Positions 61,067 to 64,000 of a stretch of 64,000 nucleotides of DNA are shown one piece after another. The notes under the pieces were generated by a model, which did not search any database, was not told the origin of the DNA, and saw nothing but the letters and a program-made list of their open reading frames with translations. Positions within the stretch are counted from its first letter, which is position 1, and the number at the start of each line of letters is the position of its first letter. The position numbers were made by a program, and so were the translations under genes. This DNA is from Antrihabitans stalagmiti (GTDB taxonomy: Bacteria; Actinomycetota; Actinomycetes; Mycobacteriales; Mycobacteriaceae): positions 248,001-312,000 of the forward strand of contig NZ_JAEMNV010000001.1 in NCBI RefSeq assembly GCF_016482825.1, written 5' to 3'.

Positions 61067-62863
61067 ATGGGTCGTCAATGGTACGAATATCCTTCGCTCG
61101 CTTTGCAGTTGGCCAGCTTGGGCAAGCTGCGCGAGGATCTGCGCAAGGACAACCTCTTCGAAGCGCCAGGCATCAGACCGAAGGTCGAGGTCGCCGAGCC
61201 GCCGCCGGAAGTGCTACGAGCCAGAACACCCGACGGCACCTGGAACGACCTCTCCGATCCTGAGATGGGCGCCAAGGGCACCGGATTCGGTCGAAATGTC
61301 CCGTTGGCGAAGACGAAGCCAGACCGTGCCCGTTTGCTCGATCCGAACCCTCGCGACATCAGCGAAAAGCTGATGGCCCGAGATACGTTCAAGCCCGCGG
61401 GGATCATCAACGCGCTCGCAGCAGCGTGGCTGCAATTCGAGAACCACAACTGGTTCTTCCATGGGTCGGGCGTCGAAGACGGCGCGATCGAGGTCCCACT
61501 GCGGGACGGCGACGAGTGGCCCGGCAACAGGATGCTCATCCGGAAGACGCCCCTGCTCGAGGGGCAGGGGCCGGCCAACGGCAACGCGCCGATCTACGTG
61601 AATCAGGAAACCCACTGGTGGGACGCGTCGCAGATCTACGGCAGCGGACCCGAGCGGCAAGCGGAGATCCGCACGTTCGAAGGTGGGAAGGTCAAACTCG
61701 GCGACGATCTGCGACTGCCGCACAGCGACGAGCCGGGCATCGATCTCACGGGTATGAAGGAGAACTGGTGGGTCGGGGTCGGTCTGCTGCACACGCTGTT
61801 CGCGCGTGAGCACAACAGTGTCTGCGACGCGCTGCACAAGGAGTACCCGGAGTTCGACGATCAGCGGCTCTTCGAGATTGCCTGGTTGGTGGTTGCCGCG
61901 TTGATCGCCAAGATCCACACCGTGGAATGGACGACGTGCGTCCTGCGACACCCGGCACTGCAGATCGGCATGAACGCCAACTGGTACGGCGCGCTCGGCG
62001 AAACGTTCAAAGACAGGCTTGGACGAGTCGGTGACAGCGAAATATTGAGTGGCATCATCGGATCCTCGACCGACCATCACAGCGCGCCGTTCGCGCTCAC
62101 GGAAGAATTCACGTCGGTCTATCGGATGCATCCACTGATCCCCGACGACTGGGAATTCCGCTCCCTTGCCAGCGGTGAACTGTTGGAGCGCGCGTACTTC
62201 ACCGACATTCAAGGTAAGTACACACGCGACTTCATGGACCGCTACGAGATGGGCGACATGTGGTTCACCTTCGGCGTTGCCAGCGCCGGTGCTGTGTGCC
62301 TGCACAACTACCCGAACGCATTACGCAAGTTGACCCGGGTGGACGGTCAGGTCACAGATCTCGCGACGTTGGACATCGTGCGCGACCGCGAACGAGGAGT
62401 GCCGCGCTACAACGACTTTCGTGAGGCGATCAACATGCCGCGGCGCAAGTCGTTCGCCGACCTCACCCCGAACAAGCAGTGGGCCGCCGAGATCGCCGAC
62501 ATCTACAAGGGCGACATCGACCTCGTCGATCTGCAGGTCGGCATGTACGCCGAGAAGCCGCCGAAGGGATTCGGCTTCTCCGACACAGCTTTTCGCATCT
62601 TCATTCTGATGGCGTCGCGGCGCTTCAAGAGCGATCGCTTCTTCACCAAGGACTTCCGGCCCGAGATCTACACCAAACTGGGCTTCGATTGGGTCAACAA
62701 CACCACGATGAAAGACGTTCTGTTGCGCCACTATCCAGAGCTGGCGCCGGCCGTGCAGGGAGTGGATCGAGTGTTCGCACCATGGGGCAACGCCCCGGAA
62801 TCGAAGAACCCGATCAGTCGCCTCGCCGGCACGGTCAAGGCCTACATGCCGTTCGGAGACTGA
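61067..62863 (+). CDS. Animal-type heme peroxidase, fatty-acid alpha-dioxygenase-like
   Basis: A 598-residue heme peroxidase of the cyclooxygenase/alpha-dioxygenase superfamily. The distal His lies in LQFENHNWFFHG (H127), TLFAREHNSVCDA is the conserved peroxidase helix, and AKIHTVEWTTCVLRHPAL holds the proximal His (H284). The layout AKIHTxxW...NWYGALGE..FKDR closely resembles plant alpha-dioxygenases. The COX-type Tyr three residues before the proximal His is not present (Ala). ATG at 61067 with GATGGAG upstream. A P450 gene starts 2 bp after its stop, so the two are coupled. Confidence 0.85.
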   Translation: MGRQWYEYPSLALQLASLGKLREDLRKDNLFEAPGIRPKVEVAEPPPEVLRARTPDGTWNDLSDPEMGAKGTGFGRNVPLAKTKPDRARLLDPNPRDISEKLMARDTFKPAGIINALAAAWLQFENHNWFFHGSGVEDGAIEVPLRDGDEWPGNRMLIRKTPLLEGQGPANGNAPIYVNQETHWWDASQIYGSGPERQAEIRTFEGGKVKLGDDLRLPHSDEPGIDLTGMKENWWVGVGLLHTLFAREHNSVCDALHKEYPEFDDQRLFEIAWLVVAALIAKIHTVEWTTCVLRHPALQIGMNANWYGALGETFKDRLGRVGDSEILSGIIGSSTDHHSAPFALTEEFTSVYRMHPLIPDDWEFRSLASGELLERAYFTDIQGKYTRDFMDRYEMGDMWFTFGVASAGAVCLHNYPNALRKLTRVDGQVTDLATLDIVRDRERGVPRYNDFREAINMPRRKSFADLTPNKQWAAEIADIYKGDIDLVDLQVGMYAEKPPKGFGFSDTAFRIFILMASRRFKSDRFFTKDFRPEIYTKLGFDWVNNTTMKDVLLRHYPELAPAVQGVDRVFAPWGNAPESKNPISRLAGTVKAYMPFGD

Positions 62864-62865
62864 CA

Positions 62866-64000
62866 GTGGGAAAGTCGATACCGTCCGCGTCGACCATCGA
62901 AGGCGTCCGTTTCACTGCTCAGGTTGCCGTTCCGAACGTCGTGCAGGGCTTGTTCCGGCGCCGCAAGACGGTGACGGGCGTCGCCACCAAGGTCGATGCG
63001 GACAAGTTGGCCGTGCGCTTCTACGAAGGGCTCGTTCGCAAGTTCGACAAGGGACCGTTTTATATCCGGGTCGGTAAGGATATGTCCGTCATCGTCCATC
63101 GACCGAGCGATATCAAAGCGGTGCTCGATGGTTCCCCACACCCCTTCGCTGCGGATCCGGAAACGAAGCGGAAAGGAATGTCGCACTTCCAGCCTGATGC
63201 GCTGACGATTTCGAGGGGGAGTGTCTGGGAGAACCGTCGTAGATTCGCGGAGGCCGTACTCGACACCGGCAAGCCGCTGCACCGGCTCGCCCAAACCTTT
63301 CTCGGTGTCGCGTACGACGAAGCGGACAGGCAGGCAGCGGAGGAATTGAACTGGGATCGCGTCAACGACGCGTTTCGCAGAGTCACCCGCCGGGTCATCT
63401 TCGGCGACCCGGCTGCGGACGACGAGGAGTTGTCGGACCTGCTCGGAACCCTGATGGACGAGGCCAACAACACGCCGAGCGAGGAGTCGGAACACTTCGC
63501 CCCGTTTATGGCGAAGGTGACGAGCTATGTCGATCAGGCAGCGCCAGGCAGTTTGGCAGCGCTTGTCGCGGAGGCGCCGCACGACGAGCTGACGAGCCCG
63601 GCGGGTCAGGTGGTCCATTGGATGTTTGCTATGGGAGATACGCTGCCTGCCAATGTTTTTCGTGCGCTCGCCGTGATCGCAAGCGACGGCGACGTCGCAT
63701 CGAAGGTGCGCGAAGAATTGTCGACGCTCGACCTCGACGAGGCGTCGAGCGTGGCCGGAGCGACCTACCTCGCTGCATGTCTGCAGGAGGCGATGCGGCT
63801 CTGGCCGACGACGCCGTTGTTCGGACGGGTCACAACGATGGAGACCGCGCTGGCCGGCGATTCGGTGCCGGAGGGAACGCAGGTGTTCATCTTCAATCTG
63901 GGAAATCACCGCAATCGTGATCGCATCCCGTACGCGGACCGATTCGCCCCCGAAGAATGGATATCGGGTTCCGCCGCGCAGGACTGGTCGTTCAATTTCT
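62866..64000 (+). CDS. Cytochrome P450, C-terminus cut by window end
   Basis: An open frame of 378 codons with no stop before the window edge. It has the C-helix W-E-N-R (VWENRRRF), the ExxR motif in QEAMRLWPTTPLFGR and the later RFAPEEW; the heme-Cys loop lies beyond the edge. GTG at 62866, 2 bp after the peroxidase stop. It should act on the hydroperoxide or oxidised fatty acid made by the peroxidase, as isomerase or diol synthase, by analogy to fungal fusion enzymes; inference. Confidence 0.85.
   Translation, partial: MGKSIPSASTIEGVRFTAQVAVPNVVQGLFRRRKTVTGVATKVDADKLAVRFYEGLVRKFDKGPFYIRVGKDMSVIVHRPSDIKAVLDGSPHPFAADPETKRKGMSHFQPDALTISRGSVWENRRRFAEAVLDTGKPLHRLAQTFLGVAYDEADRQAAEELNWDRVNDAFRRVTRRVIFGDPAADDEELSDLLGTLMDEANNTPSEESEHFAPFMAKVTSYVDQAAPGSLAALVAEAPHDELTSPAGQVVHWMFAMGDTLPANVFRALAVIASDGDVASKVREELSTLDLDEASSVAGATYLAACLQEAMRLWPTTPLFGRVTTMETALAGDSVPEGTQVFIFNLGNHRNRDRIPYADRFAPEEWISGSAAQDWSFNF

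Overview
The window reads as chromosomal DNA of a mycolic-acid actinobacterium, most likely Rhodococcus or a close relative. The evidence is the high G+C content with strong GC bias at third codon positions, frequent GTG/TTG starts, 4-nt start/stop overlaps, FAS-II mycolate genes (mabA-inhA), and gene order. From about 21.9 to 48.1 kb the order follows the Mycobacterium tuberculosis Rv1473-Rv1496 segment: ABC-F, small HTH protein, acnR/acn, Rv1476-like, ripA, moxR/DUF58/VWA, mabA, inhA, ferrochelatase, NfeD/SPFH, TVP38, mutA-mutB-meaB. A cupin/MarR/VOC module is inserted, and ripB and Rv1482c are missing.

Layout. 0-6.3 kb: ABC exporter pair, MFS transporter with a MarR regulator that has a cysteine-rich tail, a small secreted protein and a GT87 membrane mannosyltransferase. 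6.25-17.1 kb (minus strand): an eight-gene biosynthetic operon in which each gene overlaps the next by 4 nt (ATGA, GTGA or TTGA). In transcription order it encodes a PEP-synthase/rifampin-phosphotransferase-like enzyme, a fatty-acyl-AMP ligase fused to a nucleotidyltransferase and a PqqD-like domain, an acyl carrier protein, a thioester-reductase-type SDR, a nucleoside-diphosphate-kinase-like protein, an AfsA-type butenolide synthase, a nitroreductase and a UbiA prenyltransferase. 17.3-21.7 kb: unknown protein, ECF sigma factor with zinc anti-sigma, then DUF2071-like protein, lycopene cyclase and Ku. 21.9-48.1 kb: the conserved core described above. 48.1-51.6 kb: lipoprotein, Ser/Thr kinase, succinate-semialdehyde dehydrogenase. 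51.65-58.2 kb (minus): amidohydrolase, nucleoside hydrolase, CoA-transferase with permuted sequence order, DUF2784, glutamate-cysteine-ligase-like enzyme, zinc-ribbon SDR. 58.3-64 kb (plus): NRDE protein, acyl-CoA dehydrogenase, TetR, alpha-dioxygenase-like heme peroxidase, and a cytochrome P450 cut by the window end.

The strongest candidate for an undescribed system is the 6.25-17.1 kb operon. It combines acyl activation on a dedicated carrier protein, reductive release, AfsA chemistry, two phosphotransfer-type proteins and prenyl transfer. No gamma-butyrolactone receptor gene lies next to it, so the product may be a lipid or signal rather than a classical GBL autoregulator; this is inference. 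Other notable signals are the dioxygenase/P450 pair (a two-gene counterpart of fungal DOX-CYP fusions), an AcnR operator upstream of acn, and two copies of a three-hairpin palindromic element that each begin at a TAG stop codon. All calls come from reading the sequence; no database search was run.
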